Assembly (NCBI RefSeq): GCF_032362555.1
Contig: NC_083517.1
Span: 9,258,001 to 9,322,000 of the forward strand
From: Amyelois transitella
Taxonomy: Eukaryota; Arthropoda; Insecta; Lepidoptera; Pyralidae
Direction of reading: 5' to 3'
DNA: 64,000 nt
Shown here: positions 47,001 through 57,528 of the stretch, one piece after another
Numbering within the stretch: the first letter of the stretch is position 1
Layout: every line of letters begins with the position of its first letter
The notes under the pieces: generated by a model
Seen by the model: only the letters and a program-made list of their open reading frames with translations
Database searches by the model: none
What the model was told of the DNA's origin: nothing
Made by a program: the position numbers and the translations under genes

Positions 47001-50000
47001 GAAATTATGAGTTGTCATATCTAGCGGATTTTACGCATGAAGTGCCTTAAGATTCATCTTGACAATTCGAGTGCTACCTACTTTAAAAAAAATGGTGGAT
47101 TTAAGACGATTTAAGGTTAGGACGAATTTATGTGTTGTCATATCTAACGGCGTCCTAATCGACTCAGGCGCTGTTCTTCAAAAAAAATGTGACGATAACT
47201 CAAATTCTAGAGCCATATTCAAGGTTTTGAATTAGGGTTCACGGATTCGCTTGATATTGATATTAAAAATTCAAACTTGTCAGCATTTGCTCGAAGATAA
47301 TACAGTGATGTCATTACAAACAATGTCCTTATAGGTAACAAGAGCCACTAACATATTAAAAACGAAAAGCAAAATACATTATTTTTTATCAAGCTAATTA
47401 AAAATATAGTAGTATCAAGTTAATAAAAAAAGTAGTATTCGCTAATTCGCTTATGCGAAAAAGTTTGTTGAAACTTAAAAAGTTATTAGCACCGTCATCA
47501 CTAATTGAAAGTTTTTCTGTTTGGTCAACCGATAAAGAATACCAAACGGCATTAAGTCTGTCTTCTGTAAATTTCCTGCGCAATAAAGTTTTAAATAATA
47601 AAATAAAAATAATAGTTTGGAGAAGGACATTGGGTATCTTACATCCCGGCAAAAAGTAAACTTCCCGTAGGTTTTGCGAAAAACCTGTATTCTTTTGTAG
47701 GTGGCTTGGTGGTTTGAAGTTTGCAGCTCTGCGCCGTCGTAGCAACTGCTACGGTAAGTTCTACGATGTCGTAGCCTATCAACTAGCCGTAGCCGTAGCC
47801 TACGAACTAAGGTTGGTAAAATTCGTTGTGTATCTTTTTCCTGCTTAGATCATAAATTATGATCTCAGTTTTCTTTGTGCTGTGTGTATCCTGTCACCAA
47901 TAGTAAAAGAATAGGACCACTCCATCTCTTCCCCATGGATATCGTAAAAGGCGACGAAGGGATAGGTTTATAAACTTGGAATTCTTCTTGTTGTCGATGG
48001 CCTAACAAACCTTGAATCTTAATTCCATTACAAAGCCATACAACTGTGCGTGCCTTCCGGTCTTTTAAAGACTGATGACTCTGTCTACCCCGCAAGGGAT
48101 ATAGACGTGATAATATGTATGTAATTCATGCATACATTGAATAACACGGTGGTCTATGAAATATTTAATGCAGCCGGTTATTACAGGTTAAACGATATGA
48201 CACCATTAATATTTATGTACAATATAGCCCTCATAATGGTTCGCACGAACGAAGGACGAAGATATGTGTCTACTGACACTCCTCATAATTGGAAACAGCC
48301 TATTTCCCGGAGGGGTAGGCAGAGACATCTTTCCAATTGCCGCTATCCCTGCATACGTATTTCGCTTCATCCACATTCATAACTCTCTTCATGCACGCTC
48401 GGTTTCTGGTACTCTTATACGCTATATTTCCTCATCATGCGATAAGTATTCCGCTGGAATGCATATTCTCTTCAAGACCTAGCAGTTTCTTGTCAATTAT
48501 CTGCTGGTACAAATGTCCAGAGAGTCTGGACATTCGTCAGTTAGGTGTAATGAGAATAACATCACACATACATTTAGTCACGTCTATATCGCTTGCAGGG
48601 TAGACAGAGCCAACAGCCTTGAAGACTGAAGGGCCACGTGCAGCTGTATGAATTAATGATGGAATTAATGGATTAATGAATGGATTCAAGTTTCAAATAG
48701 TGTCAGGAAACTTGTTATTTTTAAGACAACCTAATAAATTAATTCCTTTAAGAATCGCCGTGTGGTTATTGGCACCGATATAAAAAAGAATAGGACTACT
48801 CCATCAAAATTCCCACGGGTGTCGTAAAAGGCGACCTTAGGGTTAGGCTTATAAACTTGAGATTCTTTTCATGTCTACAAACCTGTCACTATTTGAATCT
48901 CAATTCTATCATTGAGTCTATAACCTGAACGTGGCCTATTATTATTCTTTTAAGACTGCTGGCTCAGTTTACCCCGCAAGGGACGTGACCACATAAATAA
49001 AATAAAAAATTAAGAGTTATTAAATACGATTGAAACACATTACGATGTGCTGTTATTTATTTTCCCCTTTGTCTTAAACTAAACAAACAGATAAACGGAC
49101 ATTGATAACATTTTATGGATGTAATATAACCAAGATACTGAATATACCTACATATAATCAATTGACTTAACTCGGTTATTATTTTTTTAATGTTTTATTT
49201 TACTAAAAAGCCTTTATGACCTTTGATGAGGAAAGCGGCACTGTATGTGACTTAATCGAAACATCCATAAGTAAACACGATTGAGTATTTACTTATGGAT
49301 GTTTCGAATTTCGAATTTTCGAATTTCGTTTGTTAATGTCTATGGCAGACAAAGTACCTGTCGTGGGCCTACTGGAGGAAATTTCTTAAGATATAAAAAG
49401 AGCCCTTGTACAAAGTTTATTTTTAGCATAAGTATTTTTTTCCTATGAACATACATACACCAGCTGTGTTTCGTCCGCATGGAAAAGTTATTTTGGGCAT
49501 CATTGAAGCCGTCAAGGATGAATAATTTTTCCCCGTTTTTTTTTTCACATTTTCCATTATTTCTTTGCTCCTTATAGATGCAGCGTGATGGTTTATAGCC
49601 TATAGCCTCCCTCGATAAATGGTCTTTTCAACGCAAAAATAATTTTTCAATTCGAACCCGTAGTTCCTGAGATTAGCGCGTTCAAACAAACCCCGTTCCA
49701 TAAAAAAATACTAGAAGCAAAGATGTCGGGAGACCAAGATACACTAGTGTCTATGGTTTTTACTTATTTAAAACTGAACCTTAAAGGTACAATAGGTGAA
49801 TTTACTCTACCAGTCAAGTTTTGGTAAATAACAAACAGGAAATGACAATTTCAGAGAAGAATAAATCATTCTGATGAATAATATTTCTTGTATCAAGTTC
49901 CTTAATCGTCCACCAGAAGTGCTGTATGAAATTGCCAACACCTATGGACGGACCTATCACAAACGTACCTCATCATGGCCGTACACAAAAAAATAATAAA

Positions 50001-50124
50001 AAAAAAGAAACATAAAGGTACTTACACAACATTTGCAGAAACAGAACAGACATGTGAAACAGGAGTGTACACATCGCCTTATTCTCTGGGTGCAACTAAA
50101 AATAGCCGTGCCACACTCCCTCAT
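26013..50124 (-). CDS. ATP11: P4-ATPase lipid flippase, ATP11 (class VI) type
   Basis: P4-ATPases flip aminophospholipids to the cytosolic leaflet, usually with a CDC50 subunit. Exons: 50026-50124, 43584-43779, 40520-40645, 39900-40121, 38548-38730, 37867-38172, 36825-37072, 36059-36463, 33086-33257, 32588-32778, 31499-31777, 30971-31107, 29452-29587, 28986-29131, 28169-28336, 27065-27220, 26013-26208 (TAA). All borders are GT-AG and phases agree, giving 1,121 residues (human ATP11 about 1,130-1,180). Landmarks: [17 protein letters not shown] (73-89); ATP11-like SPVSPMTS and [11 protein letters not shown]-domain DGEA (195-198); TM4 PMSL (364-367); DKTGTLT with phospho-acceptor Asp417; SPDEKA (534-539); KGAE (601-604); TGDK (713-716); GDGAND (827-832). 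Later exons encode the C-terminal membrane helices. Exon 1 (33 codons, nine Cys, ATG preceded by TTTCACC) is inferred: it ends in phase 0 as required and restores family length. Introns are saturated with repeats. Confidence 0.93.
27244..27496 (-). mobile_element. TATG-tailed SINE beside a flippase 3' splice site
   Basis: A complete copy flanked by TTTACATA (27236-27243 and 27497-27504). In the flippase sense strand it lies directly upstream of the exon 27065-27220; only 14 bp separate its duplication from the acceptor AG at 27222-27221. Confidence 0.87.
27535..27930. other. Unique intron DNA with DRE-like motifs
   Basis: Part of the intron between flippase exons at 28169 and 27220. It holds TATCGATAA (27697-27705) and ATCGATAA (27709-27716), 4 bp apart, resembling DREF/BEAF sites. 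No exon was recognised. Confidence 0.3.
27940..28138 (+). mobile_element. Interspersed repeat of the 'gcggacgaagtcgcgggc' type
   Basis: It starts 'tactattataaaggcgaaag', contains 'atgaaatttggtatgtaggt' and ends 'ccatgcggacgaagtcgcgg'. A similar organisation is seen at 29650-29790 and 43295-43545 (diverged). Probably 3' ends of a LINE family. Confidence 0.6.
29795..30065. mobile_element. Two TATG-SINE fragments in opposite orientation
   Basis: 29795-29870 (minus) and 29905-30065 (plus) are adjacent copies. The plus copy ends in 'gtgaccatatgtatgtatgt'. Together they can form a hairpin in the flippase pre-mRNA. Confidence 0.75.
30225..30470 (-). mobile_element. tRNA-derived SINE, reverse copy
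   Basis: The head at 30390-30465 carries the complement of the B-box (ggattcgaaccc) and A-box (cgctgagccaca). The tail block 'gattgagttagcctcgaagt' is at the other end. It pairs with the direct copy at 30725-30955. Confidence 0.85.
30645..30725 (+). mobile_element. CTATT-tailed SINE fragment
   Basis: Contains 'agcgttagtagttataatta', 'gatttaagtgatgtgacgtc' and 'aataagtgctaccttgtatc', ending in 'aaataaatctattctattc'. Same family as 26375-26460 and 61170-61385. Confidence 0.75.
30725..30955 (+). mobile_element. tRNA-derived SINE with RNA polymerase III A and B boxes
   Basis: A-box TGGCGCAGCGG (30741-30751) and B-box GGTTCGAATCC (30783-30793) have the spacing of a tRNA gene internal promoter. 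A non-tRNA body follows and ends 'actcaatcagtgtaatttgt' plus an AT-rich tail. It is not a functional tRNA gene: no cloverleaf was made out, and the sequence recurs as an element. It ends about 25 bp from a flippase donor (30970). Confidence 0.85.
31165..31430 (-). mobile_element. TATG-tailed SINE in the intron 3' of flippase exon 31499-31777
   Basis: Near full-length, from 'atatagtcacgtctatatcc' to 'ggtgccgggaaccacacgg'. Opposite in orientation to the copy at 31812-32080 on the other side of the exon. Confidence 0.85.
31812..32080 (+). mobile_element. TATG-tailed SINE in the intron 5' of flippase exon 31499-31777
   Basis: Near full-length, from 'cttgtgcttcccggcaccaa' to 'gtgaccatatgtatgtatgt'. 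It starts about 35 bp from the acceptor of the exon. Confidence 0.87.
32130..32340 (-). mobile_element. LINE reverse-transcriptase tail fragment
   Basis: Reverse copy of the 3' part of the truncated LINE, with a recognisable 'VGRPRRT' and 'VLTKGRV' reading (frame interrupted), starting at 'catacataaaatgacgcc'. Confidence 0.75.
32835..33065 (+). mobile_element. TATG-tailed SINE, diverged
   Basis: Recognised by 'atgggtgtcgtaaaaagcga', 'cttgggattctttttgtagc', 'gttagcaacctgtcactatt' and a 'tatatgtatgtat' end. It ends about 20 bp from the donor of flippase exon 33086-33257. Confidence 0.7.
33890..34145 (-). mobile_element. LINE reverse-transcriptase tail fragment
   Basis: Open in the minus frame over 33828-34100. 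It reads [17 protein letters not shown], then [19 protein letters not shown], the best-preserved type of reading for this fragment. Preceded by 'cacatacatacataaaatca', the complement of the tail. Confidence 0.8.
34325..34430 (+). mobile_element. TATG-tailed SINE, 3' end only
   Basis: 'ttctatcattaagccaaata' through 'gacgtgaccatatgtatgta'. Confidence 0.75.
34690..34770 (-). mobile_element. tRNA-like SINE head, reverse
   Basis: 'gggattcgaacccacgacct' (complemented B-box) followed by 'gatcactgtaccacagag' (complemented A-box-like). Different from the 30725 family. A truncated, non-functional tRNA-like sequence. Confidence 0.55.
34915..35220. repeat. SINE fragments with a local tandem duplication
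   Basis: 34915-35010 is a plus 5' piece of the TATG-SINE. 35087-35220 contains two direct copies of a ~70-bp unit ('acggggta(g)acagagccaa', 'cagtcttaaaaa', 'ggccaaaa', 'aattaagac'). Confidence 0.65.
35326..35362. repeat. Short perfect inverted repeat
   Basis: Arms ATTTTCAATCTTATC and complement around a 7-nt loop, in flippase intronic DNA. Confidence 0.8.
36500..36575. repeat. Inverted repeat near a flippase acceptor
   Basis: 'tttttacaaaagttattata' and its near-complement flank a short 'gatggtggtgatgaag' loop, about 40 bp upstream (minus sense) of exon 36059-36463. Confidence 0.75.
37101..37480 (+). mobile_element. Rearranged LINE RT-tail insertion with 11-bp TSD at a flippase acceptor
   Basis: Flanked by TATTGTTACCT (37090-37100 and 37481-37491). 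Inside, a short copy of the 'ggagtgggaaga' region (37101-37161) precedes a longer one (37162-37480), a rearrangement. The longer copy is open over 37260-37511 with [18 protein letters not shown] and [19 protein letters not shown]. The left duplication starts 15 bp from the acceptor AG (37074-37073) of exon 36825-37072. Confidence 0.87.
37620..37850 (+). mobile_element. TATG-tailed SINE, diverged
   Basis: 'gaataggaccactccatctc' to 'ccccgcaagggatatacgga', with a decayed tail. It ends roughly 20 bp from the donor of flippase exon 37867-38172. Confidence 0.75.
38970..39650. mobile_element. LINE-like repeat fragments
   Basis: 'agctgacccgcgcaacttcg' (38977) and '...aaaaccgcatcaaaatccgt' to 'ttttatactatgtagtg' (39547-39645) are shared with 60247-60435. 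Nothing coding recognised between. Confidence 0.5.
40691..40753. repeat. Perfect palindrome, 30-bp arms, 3-nt loop
   Basis: The arms 40691-40720 and 40724-40753 are exact reverse complements around AAT. In the flippase pre-mRNA it lies about 44 nt upstream of the acceptor (40647-40646) of exon 40520-40645. Confidence 0.95.
40795..40870 (+). mobile_element. tRNA-derived SINE tail fragment
   Basis: 'gaacttacttcgaggctaac', 'tcaatctgtgtaagttgtcc' followed by TTTA repeats; the 3' end of the 30725 family. Confidence 0.75.
40853..41306 (+). repeat. Recent tandem duplication, 227-bp period
   Basis: Two copies (about 40853-41079 and 41080-41306) differ at few sites. They share 'tagataacaaaatat', 'atattgcaacggcagac', 'tgaagagatctcttttcatt' and 'gtctatgaggtgctatttac'. 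Each contains an internal 'agatctctagtatctctctt' / 'gaagagatctc' inverted element. In a flippase intron. Confidence 0.9.
41640..41745 (+). mobile_element. TATG-tailed SINE, 3' part
   Basis: 'aatctcaattctatcaagct' to 'tatgtatgtatgtg'. Confidence 0.7.
42568..42838 (+). mobile_element. Interspersed element ('cccgcgacttcgtccgcg' family), long copy
   Basis: 'accagctgtgcccgcgactt' through 'ggcatcattgaagccgtcaa', 'tccattatttcttcgctcct', 'agcctaaagccttcctcgat' to 'ttataatattagtatag'. Same family as 5620-5885 and 49460-49700. Confidence 0.8.
42840..43205 (+). mobile_element. tRNA-derived SINE with long body
   Basis: The tRNA-like head 'gtcggtggtccaatcggtaa' carries a B-box-like GGTTCAAATCC (42903-42913). 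The body 'tgggtaaccatggatccaat', 'cctgagtcacccaatccagg' and 'gctcctcttcagagaggtga' is shared with 19190-19400. The presence of the body alone elsewhere shows this is an element, not a tRNA gene. Confidence 0.75.
44035..44175 (+). mobile_element. TATG-tailed SINE, 3' part, diverged
   Basis: 'gcgatgggctagcaaccact' to 'cgcaagggataaagacatga'. Confidence 0.7.
45640..45890 (-). mobile_element. TATG-tailed SINE, near full-length
   Basis: 'ataatcacgtatatatccct' to 'ttgccgggaacctcacggca'. Confidence 0.85.
46100..46275 (+). mobile_element. LINE RT-tail fragment with intact TATG tail
   Basis: 'aagggtcaggtcaagagtac' to 'ggcgtgattttatgtatgta'. It shows most clearly the 3' end shared with the TATG-SINE. 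Confidence 0.82.
47885..48125 (+). mobile_element. TATG-tailed SINE
   Basis: 'gtcaccaatagtaaaagaat' to 'gacgtgataatatgtatgta'. Confidence 0.82.
48565..49000. mobile_element. Opposed pair of TATG-SINE copies
   Basis: 48565-48720 (minus, truncated) and 48757-49000 (plus, near full-length from 'cgccgtgtggttattggcac') lie head to head about 37 bp apart and can form an intronic hairpin. Confidence 0.78.
49257..49306. repeat. Hairpin with 19-bp perfect arms
   Basis: CGAAACATCCATAAGTAAA and its complement flank a 12-nt loop. It is followed by repeats of 'cgaatttcgaa'. Confidence 0.9.
49460..49700 (+). mobile_element. Interspersed element ('cgcgacttcgtccgcg' family)
   Basis: 'gggcatcattgaagccgtca', 'ccattatttctttgctcctt', 'ctgagattagcgcgttcaaa'. 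The CG-rich head is partly deleted ('tgtgtttcgtccgcatgg'). Confidence 0.78.
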
Positions 50125-50234
50125 GGTGAAATCCTCACATATCCCACAAAACACCAGCACACTACACGTATCAAAATACCTGTGACAATGAAATCGTACG
50201 GCCGCCGATAGCGAAAAATATCTTATCAATACGA

Positions 50235-50242
50235 TATCGATA
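50235..50242. promoter_or_regulatory. DRE motif TATCGATA upstream of the proposed flippase start
   Basis: Exact DREF-type element, 111 bp upstream of the proposed ATG (50124). DREs are typical of insect housekeeping promoters. The motif is seen directly; it supports a promoter here, which in turn supports the proposed first exon. Confidence 0.5.
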
Positions 50243-50409
50243 TTGGAACTCGCACATTAACATCGCATTGTTTAATAGTTAGGCGTATTAGCTGTGTCAC
50301 CGGGTTCTGCTTACATGGGAATTTCATATAGCAACTTGGTAATATGTCCTGGGTTCGATACAGATTAGGTCTAAGTGGAAAATGATTTTTTTCTTGTTCA
50401 AGAGAAGTA

Positions 50410-50660
50410 TAGTCTCGTCACGTCTATATCCCTTGCGGGGTAAACAGAGCCAACATTCTTGAAAAGACTGATAGGCCACATTCAGCTGTTTGGCTTGATG
50501 ATAGAATTGAGATTCAAATAGTGACAGGTTGCTGCCCATCACTTAAAAAAAGAATCGCAAATTATAAATTTGCCTATCCCTAAGTCGCCTTTTACGTCAT
50601 CCATGAGAAAGAAATGGAGTGGTCCTATTCTTTTTTGGTTTTGGTGCCGGGAACCACACA
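50410..50660 (-). mobile_element. TATG-tailed SINE between flippase and ATG10
   Basis: 'cacgtctatatcccttgcgg' to 'ggtgccgggaaccacac', near full-length. The rest of 50245-51120 shows no gene; it should contain flippase promoter and ATG10 3'UTR. Confidence 0.85.
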
Positions 50661-51120
50661 TAAGGACTTCACATTAAAATTTTTAAAGAGAAAAGACCAT
50701 ATTTTCATGCTTGTCACAGTAGTGTAAAAGAACCACTAAGATGAAATAATTCAACATAAGTGGAGAACTTAGTTTACCATGGAATCATTTTATTGTTTGT
50801 CTAAAGTGACTATTTTTATTTATTTTATTCTTTTCTCAATAATTACATTAATTTGATTGCTAACCGATACAGTAAGTGAAACTGTTGTGAGGAAAGGCAC
50901 ACATTCACATTACTTGATGACCTTGACTTTGATTCAGTATGACCATATTCTCCTGAAGTGGTTTGCCAGTTTGTTTTTTATAATAATTTGAGTGCCTTTG
51001 TCTTCAATCTGCCTGGAGGTAAGTAACATGAGGCCCAAGTTGGTGCATGTAAGCTCAAAAAGCTCTTCTTCATAAATCCCAGTTTTATCATATTAATTTT
51101 ATTACTTACCTAGCTTAAAA

Positions 51121-51814
51121 CTAGAGTCCATATTCCAACGGCAAGTTAATTTTCAACAGTGGAGTGATTAAACCGAGGAATGTGACAATAATATTCTTGG
51201 ACTTCTTTCGAAACATTTCTAGATGAGATGCAGTGTGGCATGGATGCATTACAAAGTATGGCCGAGATAATAATGGGTGCTCTTGCTGAGTTATTACAGA
51301 GTAGAAGTCCTCCTTCTTAATCCTGAAAATTAGGTAAAAGACACCCAAAATTTTATTTTATCTTAAAGTAATTGAGGCATTCAATAATTATTCATAAAAC
51401 TAAATAAAAAATATATATCTGCTGTTTGTACTACACTATATTGCTACAATTTTGTGGACTCTATCTCATCATCACAACTGTTATTATATGAAAATCTAAG
51501 TGAAATGAAACTTACTTTACAAATGACATTTCTCTTATTTGATCCAAAGTTAAAAGGACTCCAGAGGAATTCCAAATGTTAAAACTGAATGCAGGGACTC
51601 CATAGCTAAGATTGTAAAAAATTACATACTCAGCTTTGCACAACGACACCCCATTTGTATCCTCCAGAGAAAGGAATGTGTTTTTCACAATATAAGTTTT
51701 ATGCTGGTTTTCATTGTCAATATTTAATTTCCAACCATCGTTAATTCTATCAGATGTCTCACAGAATCTTTTAGCAGCGTCTATAAATTCTTCAGGAGTT
51801 ACTGTAGAATCCAT
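51121..51814 (-). CDS. Atg10: Autophagy E2-like enzyme ATG10
   Basis: ATG10 conjugates ATG12 to ATG5 through a thioester on its active-site cysteine, a step needed for autophagosome formation. Two exons, 51516-51814 and 51121-51322 (stop TAG), with a GT-AG intron and matching phase, give 166 residues, close to the short insect ATG10 length. The N-terminal half (MDSTVTPEEFIDAAKRFCE, later AEYVIFYNLSYGVPAFSFN) matches the E2-like fold of ATG10. The C-terminal exon carries HPLLSRPYFVMHPCHT with the diagnostic HPC motif (catalytic Cys128) and GLITPLLKINLPLEY. The start is the first ATG of the open frame. It is transcribed away from spermidine synthase; the start codon is about 1.2 kb from that gene's likely first exon. 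Confidence 0.94.
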
Positions 51815-52094
51815 TTGGGAATTGGAACTTTTTAATATATTGTGAAGTGTGAATATTAATCAAAAAACTGATGTAGGAGTAGTTTTAATCTAAGTGATCC
51901 ATTGCTTGCTTATAAAATGTACAATACACAAATATATTGTACTCTAGTTTTCGTTTAGTTAGGTTTATTTAAGAATTTAAGATACAAAACAAAACAATGC
52001 AAACCAAGAAACCAAAACAATTTCTATTACTGGTTGACAGTGACACTTAAACTGATAACATTGTCAATGTCAATAGTGTCGCCGCTAAATAGTC

Positions 52095-52108
52095 TATCGA
52101 TATCGATA
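52095..52108. promoter_or_regulatory. Two overlapping DRE motifs
   Basis: TATCGATATCGATA contains TATCGATA twice, overlapping by TA, 281 bp upstream of the ATG10 start. Candidate DREF/BEAF-type site for ATG10 or for both divergent genes. Confidence 0.45.
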
Positions 52109-53005
52109 ATATATCGCTTGAATGAAGTAGCGGGGCTAGCATGGCACGCGCGACGCCGTTTTTATCGCACTATAAACTATCGCTATCCCGTTTTACGTCA
52201 TAATAATAAGCGAAACAGTAATAGCTCCACAGGTGTCGTTCGCTTAATATCAAATGCACAATACAATAGTATCGAAACTATTGTTATTGAATTTTGTATT
52301 AATAACTGATACTATTTTATTGACCTTTTTCTCAATAGCAGTCTCTCTTCATGGATATGTCATTCAAAATTACTATGGAAATAGGTGCACATTGTTCTTA
52401 AAGTGAAAAAAAAAACATATACCGGCTTCGCATTTCATGCAGGTTATAAAAGTTTGTCATAGGAAAGGTTAATAAACTTGAAATTCTGCTTGAAAGTGGT
52501 AGGTTAGCAACTTGTCACTATCTGAATCTCAATTCAGATTAAGGTGGTTGCAATTTTACCGCCTTCAAAAAACATGTTTTTTTCAGTTTGACCTGTATGT
52601 AAATAAGGATGATTGTCGGCGATATCTCGCGTTTCGCTGATTTCAGGAAAGTGTTTGTTACAGTTTCCTAAGTGTAACTCTTGCCTAAAATATAATAATA
52701 TAGCTTTTATTTAAATATACTCGAACATATTAATAAACAATAATATAAGTAATATTTATTCTGCTACCCAATTTAACGAACACGTCTAATTGCAATAGTA
52801 AGCAGCAATACAATAGAAACAATAGTACACCGTCGATACTATTGCTTTTACTCAACTGTCGATATATCGGACTATCTGCAACACTACAATACTCTACATA
52901 TTTTATAATTTGTTTTGTTATCAGCAAATACTATATTTAGGTAATTAACCACAACAAGTTTAGATAACGCCACATGTAAGTGGAAGGAGTCCATTTTTAT
53001 TATTC

Positions 53006-53093
53006 AGTTCTCCCCCGAGCGAGCTATCGGCAGTACAGGTTGTCTTTAGTTGGAGCAAACCAAAAATCTGTTTGTTTTTCGAGTTCAGAATCT
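53006..53093 (+). promoter_or_regulatory. Likely transcription start and non-coding first exon of spermidine synthase
   Basis: An arthropod-type initiator TCAGT (53004-53008) starts a stretch that ends at AATCT|GTGAGT (donor at 53094). The matching acceptor AG at 53452-53453 lies 7 nt before the start codon. A coding exon beginning so close to an acceptor requires an upstream non-coding exon. The exact start is inferred. Confidence 0.5.
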
Positions 53094-53460
53094 GTGAGTA
53101 TTATGTGTGCCCCCGTGTGAATTGCCGCATTGTTACTTGGTGATGTAGAGCTTTCATTACATATTAAAAACAATTTCTAACAGTTCAGAGTTAAACCATT
53201 TCTTACAAATCTATTCCTTCGGCGACTATAGTACTGTCATGATGGTACTAAAGAATTTGTTATTAATGGGTACTTAATTTTAAAAACTTTGTCTAACTTG
53301 TCTCAAATATTTAAAATGACAGATTTTTTATACATTTTATTTGATTACTATAAGCTTACTGTACATATACATACAAAACGGCAGATTTTTTCCCCATAAG
53401 TCTTGCCATATTTACTATTATGTCTAAGCTCTAATATCAATTTCCTTTTTCAGATAAAAA

Positions 53461-55735
<2,275 letters not shown>

Positions 55736-57528
55736 TTTTCGATTTGCCTGTAAGATGTACTTAACCTTCGTGAACCACAGATAAGGAGTAAGATTGGATG
55801 TGAGCGTGGACTTGGGTTTAAAAAAAAGTAGATTATATGTGCGTCTTCGCTCGCGTAAATGTGTCGTTTATTATATAAAAAAAATATATATTTTATAATG
55901 GCGCGCTCGAATATATATTATATACTGGTGATTGTTCGGATTTTTTAATTTAAAAAGAAAACTTGGTAGTTATTTTTTCTTAAATTTAATTATCAGGCCA
56001 GATTTATATCAATTTGAATTAATGGTTTATATAACGGTGAGTTTTTATATTTGTATGTATGAAGTGTAGTAATAAATTGAAAAGTCTCGACAAAAGCGAC
56101 ATCTTGTGATGGAGTGGTACTAAAATTTGATATATTTTTTTTAAAAGCTTTTGATTTGAACATTCCATTTAGTTAATATGTATGTTTATAGTGTAAGGGT
56201 TGAAAAGTTTTCAAAAATACTTTATTGGGTGAATACTTTCATATTACGTTTAAAATTTGGCTATGCAAATAATGAACTGAATGAAAACTAAAGTTTTCTT
56301 AAAATTAGCCATTATTGTTATTAGATTTAAGTTTATTTTAATCTGATAAAAATATATAATATTGATATAATGTTTTTTATGACAAAATATTTTTGGAAAG
56401 ATGTTCATTTTATATATTTTTTACATAATATTTTAACTAGTTTATAGATTATACACATAATAAAAGAGGTACAAAGAAAATGGAAACAATAATACTCATG
56501 TTTACTTGAATATAATAAAAGGTGGCCATTTTTTTTCTCATAAAATAACTGTTTAAATATTTCCTGTTTTAGGAAATGAAATAAGTTTTCGCAATGTTTT
56601 AAACACATCAGAAAGTTTAAACTATACATGAACAATGGTTTTTAAATTGTAATTTAAATTTGAAAGAGTTTTACGAAACAAAAATCGACACATTTTATAT
56701 AAGTACGTAGTTTGAATAGTTGTCGAACAAAGTGTTTTAAATAAAATAAAAAATATGTTTTTATATAATGATTTATAAAACACCTGTGTGCCTTATTATG
56801 AACAGTAAAATACAAGGGATGAAAAAATATGTGATCCAGAACATTCCATTTCGATGTAAGAATGAAAATATTTTATTATCTCGGTACCTAGGTATATTTT
56901 TTATAAAGCGTAGTGAATGGTTATTAAATTATGTAATGACATTTGAAATATTTGCTCACTATTGTGATTATTCATATTATTTTTGTGCCTTTATTTTTTA
57001 ACAATGTTGAATAGAGATGAATAAAGATATTTTTATATTATTATAGTGTCTTAATACCTATTCTAAGGCGTTAGCTTAATCTTTGATCGGAGAATCGCAA
57101 TCACTTTCGATCTAAACAAAATTACACACAAAGAGATATATTTTTGTAACGATATAAATATTGGTGTACCCTGAACGATAGTGGGCTCTACGGGAATTTC
57201 CAGTTCATAGTCTGTTCCAAAATACGTACCTACATATAATCACGTCTTTATCCCTTACGGGGCAGACAGAGCCAACTGTCACGCAGATACTGAAAGACCG
57301 CGTTTAGCTGTATACCTTGATGCCTAAAAGAGATCTACCTATAAATTAGTCGCTTATAAAAGATATCCATGGAAAATAGATGGAATGTTCCTTTTCTATA
57401 ACTGCCGGGAACCACAGGGACTTATTTTTGCGAGAGTATTGCGACTTAATCTATAAGTATAAAATCAAGATTATTAATAAAAATAAAAACAAACGAGTAA
57501 AATAACTTATTTATTAAATTTAAACTAT
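55736..57528. other. 3'UTR and convergent intergenic region
   Basis: AT-rich DNA between spermidine synthase (+) and the BTB-FLYWCH gene (-). Open frames at 56405-56635 and 56768-57001 look random. A TATG-SINE lies at 57230-57420. Confidence 0.55.
57230..57420 (-). mobile_element. TATG-tailed SINE, internally shortened
   Basis: 'atataatcacgtctttatcc' to 'actgccgggaaccacaggg'. Confidence 0.78.

Larger units (their letters stand above)
43780..50025. other. Proposed first intron of the flippase gene
   Basis: 6.2 kb with no other recognised exon. It contains SINE fragments (44035-44175 +, 45640-45890 -, 47885-48125 +, 48565-48720 -, 48757-49000 +), LINE RT-tail fragments (46100-46275 +, 48300-48420 -), a 'cgcgacttcgtccgcg' element (49460-49700 +), a repeat shared by 44190-44285 and 47030-47115 ('gcgccc/tggtggatttat'-type blocks), a CGTAGC cluster (47732-47805) and a hairpin (49257-49306). 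Confidence 0.55.
51815..53453. other. Divergent promoter region of ATG10 and spermidine synthase
   Basis: Contains a MITE-like fragment (52130-52225) with the 'actatcgctatcccgttt' block also at 20110, a degenerate TATG-SINE remnant (52440-52540), overlapping DRE motifs (52095-52108) and the likely non-coding first exon of spermidine synthase (53006-53093) with its intron. Confidence 0.55.
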
